64,000 nucleotides of DNA from G963720475 sp963720475 (lineage in GTDB: Bacteria; Actinomycetota; Thermoleophilia; Solirubrobacterales; Thermoleophilaceae). The notes beneath the pieces were generated by a model that searched no databases, had not been told where the DNA came from, and saw nothing but the letters and a program-made list of their open reading frames with translations. The DNA lies in contig OY970394.1 of NCBI GenBank assembly GCA_963720475.1, positions 2,170,001 through 2,234,000 on the forward strand, read 5' to 3'. Positions 28,350 through 36,631 of the stretch are shown piece after piece. The stretch's first letter is position 1, and every line of letters begins with the position of its first letter. The position numbers and the translations under genes were made by a program.

Positions 28350-28889
28350 CTAGCGCGTTGCGGCGCGCCCGCAGGCGGGCCACGGCGCGATCCCGCTGCG
28401 CTTGTACAGCTTCAGCGCGATCCGGTCCTGAGTGGATTCCCTCGCCTTCGCCGGGTCGCCGCTACCGCCGAGCCCGCGCCAGGTCGAGCGCAGGAACTGG
28501 TACTTCCCGCGGTACTGCCCGTCGCGCGAAACGGCCCGCGGATTACCGCCGGACTCGCACTGGGCGATCCGCTTGAGCACCTTCGGGATCCTGACCTTGG
28601 TCTTCCCCCGGCCGCCCTTCGGCGGGCGCAGGCCGAGCGCCTTGAACGTGCGCGGCCCGACGATGCCGTCGGCGGTCAGCCCCTTGCGCTTCTGGAAGCG
28701 CTTGACGGCCTTCTTCGTCTTCTTGCCGAAGACGCCGTCGGCATGGACGTGGACGCGCTTCTGGACCGACGCGACGCTGTCGCCGCGCGAGCCCTGCTTG
28801 AGGACCTTGGCGGCAGCGGTGCTGACGCCCATCGTGAGCGCGACGAGCACCGCGAGTGCGATGACGATCGGTGAACGAACTGCAGGCAC
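28350..28889 (-). CDS. Rpf-like transglycosylase with peptidoglycan-binding domain
   Basis: 179 aa from GTG 28889, which has a good site (AAGGAAGG); ATG 28907 is the alternative. A signal peptide (VIALAVLVALTMGVSTAAA) is followed by a PG_binding_1 domain (VLKQGSRGDSVASVQKRV ... GIVGPRTFKALGL) and a C-terminal resuscitation-promoting-factor/transglycosylase-like domain: RIAQCESGGNP with the catalytic Glu, GKYQFLRSTWRGLGG, and WPAC. It cleaves or remodels cell-wall glycan outside the cell. A c-di-AMP riboswitch precedes it, as known for actinobacterial rpf genes. Confidence 0.9.
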   Translation of the reverse strand: MPAVRSPIVIALAVLVALTMGVSTAAAKVLKQGSRGDSVASVQKRVHVHADGVFGKKTKKAVKRFQKRKGLTADGIVGPRTFKALGLRPPKGGRGKTKVRIPKVLKRIAQCESGGNPRAVSRDGQYRGKYQFLRSTWRGLGGSGDPAKARESTQDRIALKLYKRSGIAPWPACGRAATR

Positions 28890-28910
28890 TGATGCCCTTC
28901 CTTTCATCGT

Positions 28911-29062
28911 GCCTACGGGGTTAGCTGACGGGCTCGCGCTGAAAGCTGCGCTACGCCGTGCGATCTACGGCGATTCGCCCCGGGAGCCGTCTCCTGCCGG
29001 CCCCATTGGTTCCCCCGCTCCGCGCCGCTCAGGGCGCGCGCGAACTCGGCTGGGTTGTGTGC
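28911..29062 (-). ncRNA. c-di-AMP riboswitch (ydaO-yuaA class)
   Basis: On the minus strand the leader of the Rpf-like gene contains GGGGGAACCAATGGGG (complement near 29001-29017), GGGGCGAATCGCCGTAG, and ends GAGCCCGTCAGCTAACCCCG (complement ending at 28914), the conserved 3' block of this class. The aptamer ends about 20 nt before the preferred GTG start. In Actinobacteria c-di-AMP binding to this class is known to lower rpf-type expression. Confidence 0.9.
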
Positions 29063-29084
29063 GACGGCGAGCACCTTAGCCGGT

Positions 29085-29102
29085 TTGCAACCCCGCTTGC
29101 AG
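29085..29102. repeat. 18-bp palindromic intergenic motif, rpiA/riboswitch region
   Basis: TTGCAACCCCGCTTGCAG, between the c-di-AMP riboswitch (minus) and rpiA (plus), upstream of the probable start of the Rpf transcript. Confidence 0.5.
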
Positions 29103-29112
29103 CGCGACTTGG

Positions 29113-29141
29113 TTGACAGCGGTTATCGAAGTGCCTGCAAA
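29113..29141 (+). promoter_or_regulatory. Possible rpiA promoter
   Basis: TTGACA (29113-29118) followed after 17 bp by TGCAAA (29136-29141), a weak -10. Start would be near 29148, about 30 nt before the rpiA ATG. Confidence 0.4.
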
Positions 29142-29176
29142 TCACGACCTTTTTCGGGACGGCCAGGGCGCGTGCG

Positions 29177-29896
29177 ATGCTGCGCGCGATGGCCGCCGGC
29201 GACGACCAGACAGCCGCCCGGAACGCTGCCGCAGCCGCTGCCCTCGAGGAGATCCAGCCGGACACGACGATCGGGCTCGGCTCCGGCCGCGCGCTGTGGC
29301 GCGTGGTCGAGCTGATCGGCGAGCGCTGGCCCGACGGCCCGCCCCTGCGGGCGGCGACCGCCTCGGAGCGCACCGCCGAGCGTGCGGCTGCCGTCGGGAT
29401 CGAGATGGTCGATTTGACGGCGAGTGCCCGGCTCGACCTCGCGATCGACGGCGCCGACGAGATCGACGCCTCGCTCAACCTCATAAAAGGAGGCGGTGCC
29501 GCGCTCCTGCGCGAGAAGCTCGTGATCTCGGCCGCCGAGCGCTTCGTCTGCGTCGCCGAGACGCGCAAGCAGGTCGAGCGCCTCGGGCAGACTCACGCCC
29601 TCCCGGTCGAGATCGTCCGCTTCGCATGGGAGCAGACACGCGAGCGCGTCCTGTCGGTCCTGCCGCAGGCCGACCTCCGCACCGACGACGCCGGCAACAG
29701 CGTCATCACCGACGAAGGGCACTACCTGCTCGACTGCGCGATTCCGGCCGAGGGCCGGCTGGATGAGGTCGCTCGCGAGCTGAAGGCGCTCGTGGGCGTC
29801 GTCGAGCACGGTCTCTTCCTCGGGATGACCGACCTCGCGCTGCTCGGGACCGAGGATGGCGGGGTCGAACGCCTCGAAGCTCCAAGCAACGGCTAG
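29177..29896 (+). CDS. rpiA: Ribose-5-phosphate isomerase A
   Basis: 239 aa, interconverts ribose 5-phosphate and ribulose 5-phosphate in the pentose phosphate pathway. Phosphate loop IGLGSGRAL, active-site DGADEID near residue 95, KGGGAALLREK near residue 104 and the C-terminal EHGLFLGM. The stop codon overlaps the convergent cpaB-like stop (shared CTAG at 29893-29896). ATG 29189 is an alternative start. Confidence 0.95.
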   Translation: MLRAMAAGDDQTAARNAAAAAALEEIQPDTTIGLGSGRALWRVVELIGERWPDGPPLRAATASERTAERAAAVGIEMVDLTASARLDLAIDGADEIDASLNLIKGGGAALLREKLVISAAERFVCVAETRKQVERLGQTHALPVEIVRFAWEQTRERVLSVLPQADLRTDDAGNSVITDEGHYLLDCAIPAEGRLDEVARELKALVGVVEHGLFLGMTDLALLGTEDGGVERLEAPSNG

Positions 29897-30654
29897 AGCC
29901 CGCCGCTCTCGACCGGCGTCTGCTCGAGCTTCCGTTCGTCGCCCGGCGGGCGGGCGAGGAGGCGGATCTCGCGGGCGAAGTTCTCGGCCGCGGTCAGGAA
30001 GACCGCCTGCCGCGCGGTCACACGAAGGGTGACGAGCGTCCGCTGGCCCGCTTCCGCGCCGGGTCCGCGCTCCGCGTCGCCACCTCCCGCGGCGCCCCCC
30101 GGCCGCGAGGCGAGCACCTCGACGTCCTGGAGCGCCACGTACGTGCGCCCGCCCTCGCCGCTCGCACGCTCGGTCGTGACCAGCACGTCCACACGTCCCG
30201 CGCCGCCCGCGGCCAGGCCAGGCCCGCCCGAGACGCCGACCTCGACGGCGCGCTCACCGGGCGCGATCCCACCCGGCCGGCGCCCTCCCGACGCCGGCCG
30301 GGCAGTCCTCAGCATCCCCGCGCTCAGGTACGCGCCCGGCTCGAGCGCGACCGCCGTGCGCAGGCCGGCCGCCTCGTTCGGGGAGCCGAGCGCGTCGCGC
30401 GGGACGAAGCGCGCGGGGATCCGCTGCACCCCGAGCGCGGCTCGGATGCGGCCCGCGGCCATCTCCTTGCCGGCGGGTATCGCGGAGCGGACGACGACCA
30501 CCGGGACGAGCGGGCCGGTGCGACGCTCGGTCTCGCGCTCGCGCCCGCGAACCTCGGACACCGCCAATCCGCCGCATGCGATCGCGAGCCCAAGCAGCAC
30601 CAGCGCTCGGCGGCGGTTGGGGTTCGCGCGACCGGCGCGTTTGGCCCTAGCCAC
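29893..30654 (-). CDS. CpaB/RcpC-like pilus assembly protein (SAF domain)
   Basis: 253 aa from GTG 30654, which overlaps the histidine kinase stop. One N-terminal span (ALVLLGLAIACGGLAV), then an SAF domain with VVVVRSAIPAGKEMAAGRI and EPGAYLSAGML, then a second domain with VDVLVTTE and a typical TLVTLRVTARQAVFLTAAENF. CpaB proteins stabilise the outer part of Flp/Tad machines. It lies about 4 kb from cpaF-tadB-tadC and behind a two-component system. Confidence 0.8.
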   Translation of the reverse strand: MARAKRAGRANPNRRRALVLLGLAIACGGLAVSEVRGRERETERRTGPLVPVVVVRSAIPAGKEMAAGRIRAALGVQRIPARFVPRDALGSPNEAAGLRTAVALEPGAYLSAGMLRTARPASGGRRPGGIAPGERAVEVGVSGGPGLAAGGAGRVDVLVTTERASGEGGRTYVALQDVEVLASRPGGAAGGGDAERGPGAEAGQRTLVTLRVTARQAVFLTAAENFAREIRLLARPPGDERKLEQTPVESGGL

Positions 30655-31192
30655 TTCGACTGCCTGGACCGGGCAGCTCGAGCACGGAGGACCGCGTCCC
30701 CCGCTGCTGACTGACCACCAATTCTCCGCCCGCGCGCTCGGCTGCTTGGCGCGCGATTCGCAGCCCGCGCCCGCCGCGCCGGCGCCCCGCGGTCGAGGGC
30801 GTCTCGTTCTCGACGACCAGGCGCAGCCGGTCGCTGCTGCGCTCGGCCCGCAGGACGACGTCGCCGTCGCCGTGCTGGACCGCGTTCTGGACGAGGTTTC
30901 CAAGGGCGCGGTACACCTGATCGCCACCCGCCGCCCAGGTCACCGCACCGCTCGGCCCGGAGAGGTCGTCGAGCGCAGCCCGCGCCCGGCCGACCTGGAC
31001 CTCGATCGCAGCCGCGAGGTCGTCTTCGCCATCCCGGCGCAAGCCATCGGCCAGCAGCCCGAGTGCCGTGAGTGGACCCCGAAGCTCGTGCTCGGCATCG
31101 GCGAGGAGGGCGAGTCGCCGCCGCATGCGCCAGGCGGCGGCAAACCAGCCGGCCAGCGTCAGCCCGAGCGCGACCGCGAGGTGGCCGCTCAC
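30647..31192 (-). CDS. Small sensor histidine kinase
   Basis: 181 aa from GTG 31192 (GTGA overlap with the response regulator stop). A single N-terminal span (LAVALGLTLAGWFAAAW), H-box LADAEHELRGPLTALGLLADGL with the phosphorylated His, N-box ALGNLVQNAVQHG, and G-box RGLRIARQAAERAGG. No periplasmic sensor domain and a very compact ATPase domain, so the signal may be sensed in the membrane or by a partner. Confidence 0.88.
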   Translation of the reverse strand: MSGHLAVALGLTLAGWFAAAWRMRRRLALLADAEHELRGPLTALGLLADGLRRDGEDDLAAAIEVQVGRARAALDDLSGPSGAVTWAAGGDQVYRALGNLVQNAVQHGDGDVVLRAERSSDRLRLVVENETPSTAGRRRGGRGLRIARQAAERAGGELVVSQQRGTRSSVLELPGPGSRSG

Positions 31193-31903
31193 AGCAGCTC
31201 CACGAGCCGATAGCCGACGCCGCGCACGTTCACGACCCACGGCCGCGCCGAACCCGCGAGCTTCTTGCGCAGGCGGCAGGCGTGGGCGTCGAGCGTGCGC
31301 GTGTTGCCGATCGAGAGGTAGCCCCAGACGTCGCGCAGCAGCTCGGCCTTGGTGAAGACACGCGTCGGCTCGGCAGCCAGCGCCTGCAGCAGCGAGAACT
31401 CCTTCGCCGAGAGGTGGATGGGCACGCCGTCGAGCGTCACCCGCCGCGTCACAGGGTCGATCGCGAGCTCACCCACGCTCATCACGCCGCGCAGGCGGCG
31501 TCCCTGGGCACGGCGCAGGACGCAGCGCACGCGTGCGACGAGCTCCGGGTACGAGAACGGCTTGGGCACGTAGTCGTCGGCGCCGCGGCCGAAGCCGCGC
31601 AGCCGGTCCACCTCGCTCGTCCGGCCCGAGAGCACGACGATCGGCACGTCGGGGTCGAAGCGCGAGGCGAGCCCGTCGGCCGAGCGCACGCGGTCGAGCA
31701 GCTCGAGCCCGCTGGGCCCTTCGGGGAAGACGAGGTCGAGCACGACGAGGTCCGGTTTGCGCACCTCGAGCGCTCGCATGCCCTCGCCCGCGTCACTCGC
31801 CGTCGCGACCTTGAAGCCGTCCGCGGCGAGGTTGTCGGCGAGGAAGCGTGCGCACGGCGTCGTCGTCCTCGACCACCAACAGCGACTGCGTGTCCCCCGT
31901 CAT
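31189..31903 (-). CDS. OmpR/PhoB-family response regulator, frame broken once
   Basis: From ATG 31903 the start SLLVVEDDDAVR carries the acidic pocket; the frame changes near 31850 and continues FLADNLAADGFKVATASDAG. Phospho-Asp in PDLVVLDLVFPEG, Lys in YVPKPFSYPEL. The DNA-binding winged helix follows (LSAKEFSLLQALAAEPTRVFTKAELLRDVWG, core LSAKEFSLLQ) ending RGVGYRLVELL. About 237 aa when repaired. Overlaps the kinase. Confidence 0.9.
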
Positions 31904-31955
31904 GCCCTCTAAGACGCACGAGCCGCATGGCTTCACCCCCCTTCGGGCAATACCC

Positions 31956-31973
31956 CTGCAAATCCGCTTGCAG
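31956..31973. repeat. 18-bp palindromic intergenic motif, response regulator/unknown gene region
   Basis: CTGCAAATCCGCTTGCAG, perfect 6-bp arms, 53 bp upstream of the response regulator ATG and about 80 bp upstream of the divergent unknown gene. Confidence 0.5.
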
Positions 31974-32055
31974 AGCTCGCTTCGCGAGAGGAGACGCGCC
32001 TAGAATGCCGACGCGCGGTGGCTGGCCCGTTGGGAGGGCGGCCCCGGCTGAACCG

Positions 32056-32520
32056 ATGGACACCAAACGACGCGGAAACTACGAGTCCGGATCGGACTAC
32101 GTGCTCGAGTACGGGGAGCTGCGCTTCACCTTCAACGAGCGCGACTTCACCGAGCGAGTCGAGCAGGCCGCGGTCAAGCTCGGCTTCGTCGACGGGCCGC
32201 TCGACGACATGGAGCGCGAGGACCTCGTGAACCTGGCCGTCAACGGCGAAGTGCCCGACCCCGGCTCGCTCCTAGGCGAGCACATCAACTCGTGCTGGGG
32301 CGAGCTCGTCGGGCCGTCCGAGCGCTCGCTCGTCCACTGGCTGCGCCGGCTCGTCTTCCGCGGCGCATGGCTCGACCAGCGAGTCAAGGAAGGCGAGCTC
32401 GACATCGTCTTCGACGAGCGCAACAGCACCTTCGGCTACGCCCAGCCCGAGCGCGACGGAGAGCTGATCGAGCTCTCCCCCGAGCCGAGCTGGAAGCGCG
32501 TCGCCTACAAGGCCGCCTAG
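32056..32520 (+). CDS. Unknown acidic cytoplasmic protein
   Basis: 154 aa, begins MDTKRRGNYESGSDYVLEYG. Rich in Glu, Asp and Arg with many predicted helices, no signal peptide and no membrane span. Segments such as REDLVNLAVNGEVPDPGSLL and SERSLVHWLRRLVFRGAWLD look well conserved but I cannot assign a family. Alone between a divergent response regulator and a convergent Rho-like gene; a palindromic 18-bp motif lies about 80 bp upstream. Confidence 0.8.
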   Translation: MDTKRRGNYESGSDYVLEYGELRFTFNERDFTERVEQAAVKLGFVDGPLDDMEREDLVNLAVNGEVPDPGSLLGEHINSCWGELVGPSERSLVHWLRRLVFRGAWLDQRVKEGELDIVFDERNSTFGYAQPERDGELIELSPEPSWKRVAYKAA

Positions 32521-32527
32521 GCGTAGT

Positions 32528-33616
32528 TCAGCCCAGGCTCTCCGCGCGAGTGGTCCCGCTTCCGGGACCGACCGTCGGCGGTTCGCCCGCGCCGCCCGCC
32601 TCGAGCACCACGCGCGTGGTCGCGATGCGCCGCAGCTCGGGGTCGGCCGACACTGCGACGACCGTCACCGAGCCGCCGTCGGCGGCGTTGCGCGCGCCAG
32701 CGAGAACTCGCCGTGCGGCGCTTGCCGGGAGCTGGTCGAGGGCATCAACGAGGACGGCCGCGTCGCCCCCACGCTCGGCGACGCGCTTCGCACGCTCGAC
32801 CGCGAGCGATGCCGCCTGCGCCTGCTCGTCGGCGGGGCGGTCGAACGAGCCGCCCGCGATCGGCGCCTCGACGGCGTTGCGCCATTCCGGCACCTCCTCC
32901 GGCCTCACGCCCGCGAGCACGATGGTCAGCGAGAGGTCGGGGTGCTTGGCGGCGAGGGCGACCGCGAGCTCGCGCAGGAGCGTCGTCGCGCCCGAACCGG
33001 GCTCACCCGCGATCACCACGCGGGAGCCCTTGCCTATCGGCGCGCTCGCGAATGCGTCCGGGGCCTCGAGCCGCTCGGTCGGGAACGCCGGTTCGAGCTC
33101 GGCGAAGCGCGGCCGCTCCGCCGGCGGCTCGGCGTCGGCGCCGTTGACCTGCTCGACGCGCACGAGCGACGGGTAGCGCTCCGAGCGCCGCGGCGGGCGC
33201 ACCGGCCCGCTCAGCTCGTCGCCGGAGCGCAGCTCGCAGCGGCGGATCTGCGCCGCCGAGACGTACACGTCGTCCGCGCCGTGGGCGAAAGCGTCCGAGC
33301 GCATGAAGCCCGAGCCGTTCGGAAGGATGTCGAGCGTGCCGGAACGGGTCTCCTCCGGCTCCTCCGGCTCCTCCTCACGCTCCTTCGGCCGTCGCTCGCG
33401 CCGCTTGCCCGCCCGCTCCTCCGCGGGCTCGTCCTCCGGCTCGTCCGACGCGTCGCCGGCCTTCTCCTCCGGCGCGTTGCCCTGCACCGACAGGATCGCC
33501 GCGACGACGTCCTCGCGCGACATCCGCCGGTAGCCCTCGATCTCGAGCTCGGCGGCGATCGAGTGCAGGTCGGCCAGCGGGCTTGCCTCGAGCTCGCCCG
33601 GTTCCAGTACTGGCAT
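32528..33616 (-). CDS. Rho-like protein with degenerate P-loop
   Basis: 362 aa from ATG 33616 (site AAGGAGGA). Domains match transcription terminator Rho in order: Rho_N/SAP-like helices (residues 8-42), an acidic-basic linker, an RNA-binding cold-shock-like domain (SGTLDILPNGSGFMRSD to about 157), the joining motif FAELEPAFPTERLEA, then a RecA-type domain. The P-loop reads GEPGSGATT (204-212): the usual Lys is Ala. Walker B resembles VLVDALDQL near 288-296, and the C-terminal part is clearly shortened. It may bind RNA but probably not hydrolyse ATP as Rho does. A paralogue, not the housekeeping Rho. Confidence 0.75.
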   Translation of the reverse strand: MPVLEPGELEASPLADLHSIAAELEIEGYRRMSREDVVAAILSVQGNAPEEKAGDASDEPEDEPAEERAGKRRERRPKEREEEPEEPEETRSGTLDILPNGSGFMRSDAFAHGADDVYVSAAQIRRCELRSGDELSGPVRPPRRSERYPSLVRVEQVNGADAEPPAERPRFAELEPAFPTERLEAPDAFASAPIGKGSRVVIAGEPGSGATTLLRELAVALAAKHPDLSLTIVLAGVRPEEVPEWRNAVEAPIAGGSFDRPADEQAQAASLAVERAKRVAERGGDAAVLVDALDQLPASAARRVLAGARNAADGGSVTVVAVSADPELRRIATTRVVLEAGGAGEPPTVGPGSGTTRAESLG

Positions 33617-33702
33617 GGCTGGGTCCTCCTTCAATTGGGGTGGTGCGGCCGCCGGCGATCCGGCTGCCACGGGGCAGGGGTGAATCTAGCGATTCGGGGT
33701 GC

Positions 33703-34398
33703 TCAGGCGGCCACGGCTCGCGGCTGGGCGACCAAACCCTCGAGCCATTCGCCGAACTCGGGCCGCTCCTGCCAATCCTTCGCGAAGCGCTCGATGCCGG
33801 CCGTCGTGAGCGGGTGGTCGAGCATCTGCCGCAACACCTTCCCGGGCACCGTCGCGACCTCGCAGCCGAGCTGCGCCGCGGTCACGGCGTGCTGCGGGTT
33901 GCGGATCGAAGCGGCCAGCACCTGCGCCTCGGAATCGCCGGCGCGCAGCGCGGCGACGATCTCGCGCAGCACCTCGGCGGAGTCGACCGAGATGTCGTCC
34001 AGCCGGCCCATGAAGCACGACACGTACGTGGCGCCCGCCTCGGCCGTCAGCAGGGCTTGGCTGGGCGAGAAGACGAGCGTCATGTTCACTCGGATGCCCT
34101 CGTCGGACAACCGCCGCGTCGCGGCGAGACCAGCGGCGCAGAACGGCACCTTGACGACGATGTGCTCGTGCAGAGCGGCCAAAGCGCGGCCCTCGGCGAC
34201 CATGCCGTCTGGGTCCTCCGCCACGACCTCGGCCGAGACCGGCCCGCCGACCAGGTCGCAGATGCGCGTGACGATCTCGCCCGGGTCGCCGTCCTCCTTC
34301 GCGAGCAGCGTCGGATTGGTCGTCGCACCGGCGAGCACCCCCCACGCGGCGATCTCCTCCACCTCGGCGACGGACCCCGTGTCGATGAACAGCTTCAT
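33703..34398 (-). CDS. Transaldolase-like / fructose-6-phosphate aldolase family protein
   Basis: 231 aa, short TalC/Fsa-type TIM barrel. MKLFIDTGSVAEVEEIAAWG and GATTNPTLLAKE are typical; the Schiff-base Lys is Lys83 in VVKVPF. Either a transaldolase or a fructose-6-phosphate aldolase; sequence alone does not decide. Starts directly after the 2-phosphoglycerate kinase stop with a strong site (GGAGGGG), third gene of this operon. Confidence 0.88.
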   Translation of the reverse strand: MKLFIDTGSVAEVEEIAAWGVLAGATTNPTLLAKEDGDPGEIVTRICDLVGGPVSAEVVAEDPDGMVAEGRALAALHEHIVVKVPFCAAGLAATRRLSDEGIRVNMTLVFSPSQALLTAEAGATYVSCFMGRLDDISVDSAEVLREIVAALRAGDSEAQVLAASIRNPQHAVTAAQLGCEVATVPGKVLRQMLDHPLTTAGIERFAKDWQERPEFGEWLEGLVAQPRAVAA

Positions 34399-35349
34399 CT
34401 ACCCCTCCTGTTGTTGCGGTTGTTCGGGCGCCAGGCGCCCCGCGGCCTCGAGCACCAGGTCCTGGATCTGTCCGAGTGCCTGATCCACCTGCAGGTTGTC
34501 GATCACCGGAACGCCCTCGACCTCCGCGCGCTCGGTGAGGTAGGCCTGCAGCTTGCGGATCTGCGCGAAGCGGTCGAGATAGCGGTCGGCGGGACGGATC
34601 TCGTCGCGGAGCGCGAAGTGCGCGCGGTGTAGCTCCTCGTCCTCGACCACGACGAGCGCCTCGACGGGCACGCAGCGCGCGCGCAGTTCCTCCTCGAGCA
34701 GGCCCGGGACACAGTGGACGCCCTCGACGATGAGCGGCGCGCCCTCGATGCACGAGCGCTCGACGATCGCCGCGACGCCGGCGCCGACGCTGCGCGCCTG
34801 GCGCTCGAAGCCGATGATGTCCCGGTCGCCGTCAGGCTCGGCGAGCGCCTCGACCTCCGGCTCGTCGCGCAGCGAATCCTCGACGCCCTCGCCAACCGCC
34901 TTCCCCGCCTCAAAGGCCGAGTAGTGGACGACCGGCATGAAGTCACGCGAGAAGAATGCCCGCAGCACCTGACGGATCGAATCGGTCGCGATTACGCGCG
35001 TGACGCCGAGGCGGTTCGCGAGCATCGTCGCGAGCGTCGACTTGCCGACGCCTGTCGTGCCCGCCATCAGCACGACGAGCGGGCGGTCGAGCTTGTCGAG
35101 CCGATGCCATTCGTGGAAGCGGCGGACCGCGTCGGGGCCCTCCTCGGCGGCGATCACCTCCTCGGCGAGCTCGCGCAGCTCGGCGGTTTCGATCCGGTCG
35201 GAAGCACGCTCCGAAAGCCGGCCCTCGATCTGGCGCGCGAGCGACCAGGAGCGTTCCGTCGCGAGCCCGGAGGCCATCAGCGACTGCGCCATCAGCCCCT
35301 TCGAATAGGGGAGGCCGCCGTCCTCGCGCCAGACGACGGTCTCAGCCAC
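34399..35349 (-). CDS. 2-phosphoglycerate kinase
   Basis: 316 aa. An N-terminal ATP-cone-like region (VVWREDGGLPYSKGLMAQSL) is followed by a P-loop kinase domain: AGTTGVGKST at residues 96-105, then RVIATDSIRQVLRAFFS and IVEGVHCVPGLL. This pattern belongs to archaeal-type 2-phosphoglycerate kinases, which make 2,3-bisphosphoglycerate, the first step to cyclic 2,3-diphosphoglycerate. It overlaps the synthetase gene by 8 nt, which strongly supports the assignment. Confidence 0.85.
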   Translation of the reverse strand: MAETVVWREDGGLPYSKGLMAQSLMASGLATERSWSLARQIEGRLSERASDRIETAELRELAEEVIAAEEGPDAVRRFHEWHRLDKLDRPLVVLMAGTTGVGKSTLATMLANRLGVTRVIATDSIRQVLRAFFSRDFMPVVHYSAFEAGKAVGEGVEDSLRDEPEVEALAEPDGDRDIIGFERQARSVGAGVAAIVERSCIEGAPLIVEGVHCVPGLLEEELRARCVPVEALVVVEDEELHRAHFALRDEIRPADRYLDRFAQIRKLQAYLTERAEVEGVPVIDNLQVDQALGQIQDLVLEAAGRLAPEQPQQQEG

Positions 35350-36616
35350 CGGCGGCCTCGTCGTAGAGCGACAGCAGGATCGCGTCGAGGTCCTCGCCCG
35401 GGTTGATCGCGACGGGACGGTTGCGCAGGAAGACGACCCGTGCCCCGTTCTCTCGCGAGCGCGTCGCGACCGTGTCGATCGCCGCCGCCTTCACCTCGAT
35501 CAGATAAACGTCGCAGCCCTCCGACTCGGCGCGGTCGAGGTCGGCGCCGAGCTCCCTGCGGCGGGCGAGGTTGGTCGAGGCGACGACGGGCTCGACTCCG
35601 TCGCAGCCCGGTGCGCCGGTGGTGAACAGCGCGACGCGCGCGTCGGCCGGAATCTCCTCCGCCGGCTGCGGGCGGAGCGCGCAGCGCACGGTCTTACCAG
35701 GCGCGATCGCCGCCACGTCGTCGGCCAGGCGCTCGTCCGTCGCGTCCATCACCAGCGCCAGGTCCGCGCGCAGCAGCCGGTACGGGCCGAGCACCTCGAG
35801 CGCGCCCGCGCGGTCGCCCGCGATGCAGATCGTCCGGTCCGCCTCCACCGGCGGAACACACGCGCCCGACCCCTCGAAGATCAGCGCGCCCGGCTGGAGC
35901 GAGGCCGCGAGCGCTGCCCCGGCCGGGACGTTCGACCACGCCGGCTCGCCCGCGAGCCCCGCGCCGATCCGGCGGCAGCCGATCGCGAGCACGCCCGCAA
36001 GGACGGCGTCCTCGAGGTAGTCCGACGCGGCGTGGCGGCCCTCGTCGGCGAGCGCGAGGAGGTCGTCGAGCGTCAGGTCGGCGTGCGCGATCTGCGGATC
36101 CGCCGGCCCGCCGCGCCCCATCGAGACGATCGCCGGCCCGACGTCGCGCTCGGTGCGGAGCTTGTAGGCGAGGTGCCCGGCGACCGAGGTCTTGCCCGTC
36201 CGCTTACCGGTGCCGATGACCGCCAACGTCGGCCCGTCGAACGCGACCCGCTCGTAGCGCGGCGGATGGAGCGTGGTTCCCGGCGTTTCGTAGGCCAGTC
36301 CGGCGTCGAGTGCGTACGCCGCGAGGCGCAGCTTGCCCTGGGCCGGCAGCACGGGCTCGTCGGCGAGGTCCACGACCACGGCGGCGCTCGTCTCGGCGGC
36401 GAGTTTCGTCAGCGCTGCGGTGGGGTCGTCGCCCGTCTCGACCGCGCGGCCCCAGACCTCGTCGGCGCGCTCGAGCGAACCGGGCGCGAGCTTCTCCTCG
36501 CCGCCGCAGAAAATGACGCCCGCGATCCCGCGGTCCGCATCGAGGCGATCGAGCGCCTCGCGCGTGACGCTCGGATGGTGCTCGCCGTCTATGAGGGCAA
36601 TGACAGTGGAGCTCAC
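35342..36616 (-). CDS. cpgS: Cyclic 2,3-diphosphoglycerate synthetase
   Basis: 424 aa from GTG 36616. P-loop GTGKRTGKTS at residues 135-144, preceded by an N-terminal domain opening VIALIDGEHHPSVTREAL. Later SMGRGGPADP, LEDAVLAGV and LIFEGSGACVPPVEAD are typical of the family. In methanogens this enzyme cyclises 2,3-bisphosphoglycerate to cDPG with ATP; cDPG is a compatible solute and protein stabiliser, or phosphate store. First gene of cpgS-2PGK-transaldolase. Intact. Confidence 0.88.
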   Translation of the reverse strand: MSSTVIALIDGEHHPSVTREALDRLDADRGIAGVIFCGGEEKLAPGSLERADEVWGRAVETGDDPTAALTKLAAETSAAVVVDLADEPVLPAQGKLRLAAYALDAGLAYETPGTTLHPPRYERVAFDGPTLAVIGTGKRTGKTSVAGHLAYKLRTERDVGPAIVSMGRGGPADPQIAHADLTLDDLLALADEGRHAASDYLEDAVLAGVLAIGCRRIGAGLAGEPAWSNVPAGAALAASLQPGALIFEGSGACVPPVEADRTICIAGDRAGALEVLGPYRLLRADLALVMDATDERLADDVAAIAPGKTVRCALRPQPAEEIPADARVALFTTGAPGCDGVEPVVASTNLARRRELGADLDRAESEGCDVYLIEVKAAAIDTVATRSRENGARVVFLRNRPVAINPGEDLDAILLSLYDEAAGG

Positions 36617-36631
36617 GCGCGCATCATCCCC

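Noticed and set aside
33703..34398. Housekeeping full-length transaldolase
   Set aside because: 231 aa is the short TalC/Fsa type; the aldolase versus transaldolase activity is left open.
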